NCBI GenBank assembly: GCA_964549155.1
Contig: CAZJUG010000033.1
Span: forward strand, 1-5,540
Length of the DNA: 5,540 nucleotides
Source: CAKZRD01 sp964549155
GTDB lineage: Archaea; Nanobdellota; Nanobdellia; Pacearchaeales; GW2011-AR1
Direction of reading: 5' to 3'
A program made the translations under genes and the position numbers. Numbering within the stretch: position 1 is the stretch's first letter; each line of letters starts with the position of its first letter. The notes beneath the pieces are model-generated. The model searched no databases, was not told where the DNA came from, and saw only the letters and a program-made list of their open reading frames with translations. This document shows, in pieces, positions 5,234 to 5,540 of this stretch.

Positions 5234-5243
5234 GTATAAAAAA
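5234..5243 (-). promoter_or_regulatory. TATA box of the decarboxylase gene
   Basis: TTTTTTATAC on the - strand, the closest match to the archaeal TATA consensus in the window. The TTTATAC core is centred about 27 bp before the ATG at 5210, which again gives a leaderless or nearly leaderless mRNA and argues against the GTG start at 5228. Confidence 0.65.
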
Positions 5244-5266
5244 CTTTGTACCGATTGTATACTTTC

Positions 5267-5421
5267 TTAGCTTAGTGCAAGATATCCAAAGATTAGAACT
5301 TAAAATTTTCTAGATTGTTTTAAATCTAATGTATAACTCATAAGAATAGATTCCTTGCACTTTCCTGACCTTAATATAAATAGAAGATTGAATGTTATGT
5401 ACTTAGGTTAGCTTAATACAA
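5267..5421 (+). repeat. 14-bp imperfect direct repeat
   Basis: TTAGCTTAGTGCAA (5267-5280) and TTAGCTTAATACAA (5408-5421) agree at 12 of 14 positions, both differences being G/A changes, with a spacing of 141 bp. They could be binding sites for one protein or chance in AT-rich DNA. Confidence 0.45.
5274..5361. repeat. 8-bp inverted repeat with inner hairpin
   Basis: AGTGCAAG (5274-5281) and CTTGCACT (5354-5361) are perfect inverted copies 72 bp apart; the left arm overlaps the first 14-bp repeat. A second hairpin, TAGATT/AATCTA with a 6-nt loop (5311-5316, 5323-5328), lies between them. The low GC makes a stable structured RNA unlikely. Confidence 0.4.
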
Positions 5422-5463
5422 ATAAGGAACATTGAAATTTGAAAAAGACATACAGAAACTCAC

Positions 5464-5519
5464 AAAATTCGAAAAAATAGCTCAAAAAGGCTGAAAAAAG
5501 GTCATTTTTGGTGTAAAAA
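5464..5519. repeat. phased A/T-tracts, likely curved DNA
   Basis: Tracts of 4-6 A (or T) lie at 5464-5467, 5472-5477, 5484-5488, 5494-5499, 5505-5509 (T) and 5515-5519. Their centres are 9, 11.5, 10.5, 10.5 and 10 bp apart, close to one helical turn. Four of them (5484 onward) are followed by G or GG, giving a loose ~10-bp tandem unit. Tracts in phase with the helix bend DNA intrinsically. Confidence 0.6.
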
Positions 5520-5540
5520 GGTTCATATAAGATGTATTAT

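Larger units (their letters stand above)
5229..5540. other. gene-poor 312-bp stretch at the window edge
   Basis: No convincing gene or RNA gene is visible on either strand. It holds the decarboxylase promoter, a 14-bp direct repeat, an 8-bp inverted repeat, a + strand TATA-like box (TTAATATAAATAG, 5371-5383) and a run of phased A-tracts. A 20-codon frame opens with TTG at 5432 after AAGGA and ends at 5494, but nothing else supports it. A + strand gene or small RNA starting near 5404 remains possible. Confidence 0.6.

Noticed and set aside
5432..5494. 20-codon frame starting with TTG after AAGGA (LKFEKDIQKLTKFEKIAQKG)
   Set aside because: It is too short to trust, has a non-ATG start in a genome that seems to use leaderless ATG starts, and lies in A-rich DNA that yields Lys-rich frames by chance.
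5464..5521. A-tract series as a CRISPR array
   Set aside because: The units are about 10 bp, degenerate and without spacers, so it is not a CRISPR repeat.

Overview
The window looks like part of an AT-rich archaeal genome, most likely from a small-genome (DPANN-type) lineage; the exact group is a guess. The evidence for Archaea is direct. SecF and SecD are of the archaeal type and lie in the order secF-secD. tRNA-Leu carries an intron at position 37/38 with a bulge-helix-bulge splice structure, and no CCA tail is encoded. Almost every gene has an archaeal TATA box about 25-30 bp before its start, so most mRNAs should be leaderless. A run of exactly 100 Ns (2775-2874) marks a scaffold gap, so this is an assembled draft or metagenome contig and the order across the gap is provisional.

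Layout. Positions 1-192 hold the window edge (perhaps the last codons of a + strand gene) and the terminator of the secFD operon. Positions 193-2744 (- strand) are a two-gene operon, secF then secD, joined by an ATGA overlap; it encodes the SecDF accessory complex of the Sec protein-export channel. After the gap, also on the - strand, come the 5' half of an intron-bearing tRNA-Gly(UCC), cut by the gap, and a small stand-alone HNH nuclease. Divergent from the nuclease is a + strand TIM-barrel metalloprotein of the endonuclease IV / sugar-phosphate isomerase superfamily (3418-4107). Then follow two + strand tRNA genes, tRNA-Leu(UAA) with a 44-nt intron and tRNA-Arg(CCU). A - strand phosphatidylserine (archaetidylserine) decarboxylase ends 3 bp from the tRNA-Arg. 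The last ~330 bp have no convincing gene but hold repeats and regularly phased A-tracts.

The genes do not form one pathway. Two relate to the membrane (protein export by SecDF, and lipid head-group formation by the decarboxylase). The rest are tRNAs and accessory enzymes with separate promoters.

The most unusual points are: an exact 31-bp duplication of the tRNA-Leu 3' end 116 bp downstream, like the att repeats left by an integrated element; a decoy copy of the 3' splice region inside the tRNA-Leu intron; a PDZ-like domain in SecD; an apparent extra transmembrane hairpin in SecF; a decarboxylase whose usual SPADG motif reads SPASG; and curved-DNA-like phased A-tracts at the right edge. No complete new system (defence island, CRISPR or similar) is visible.
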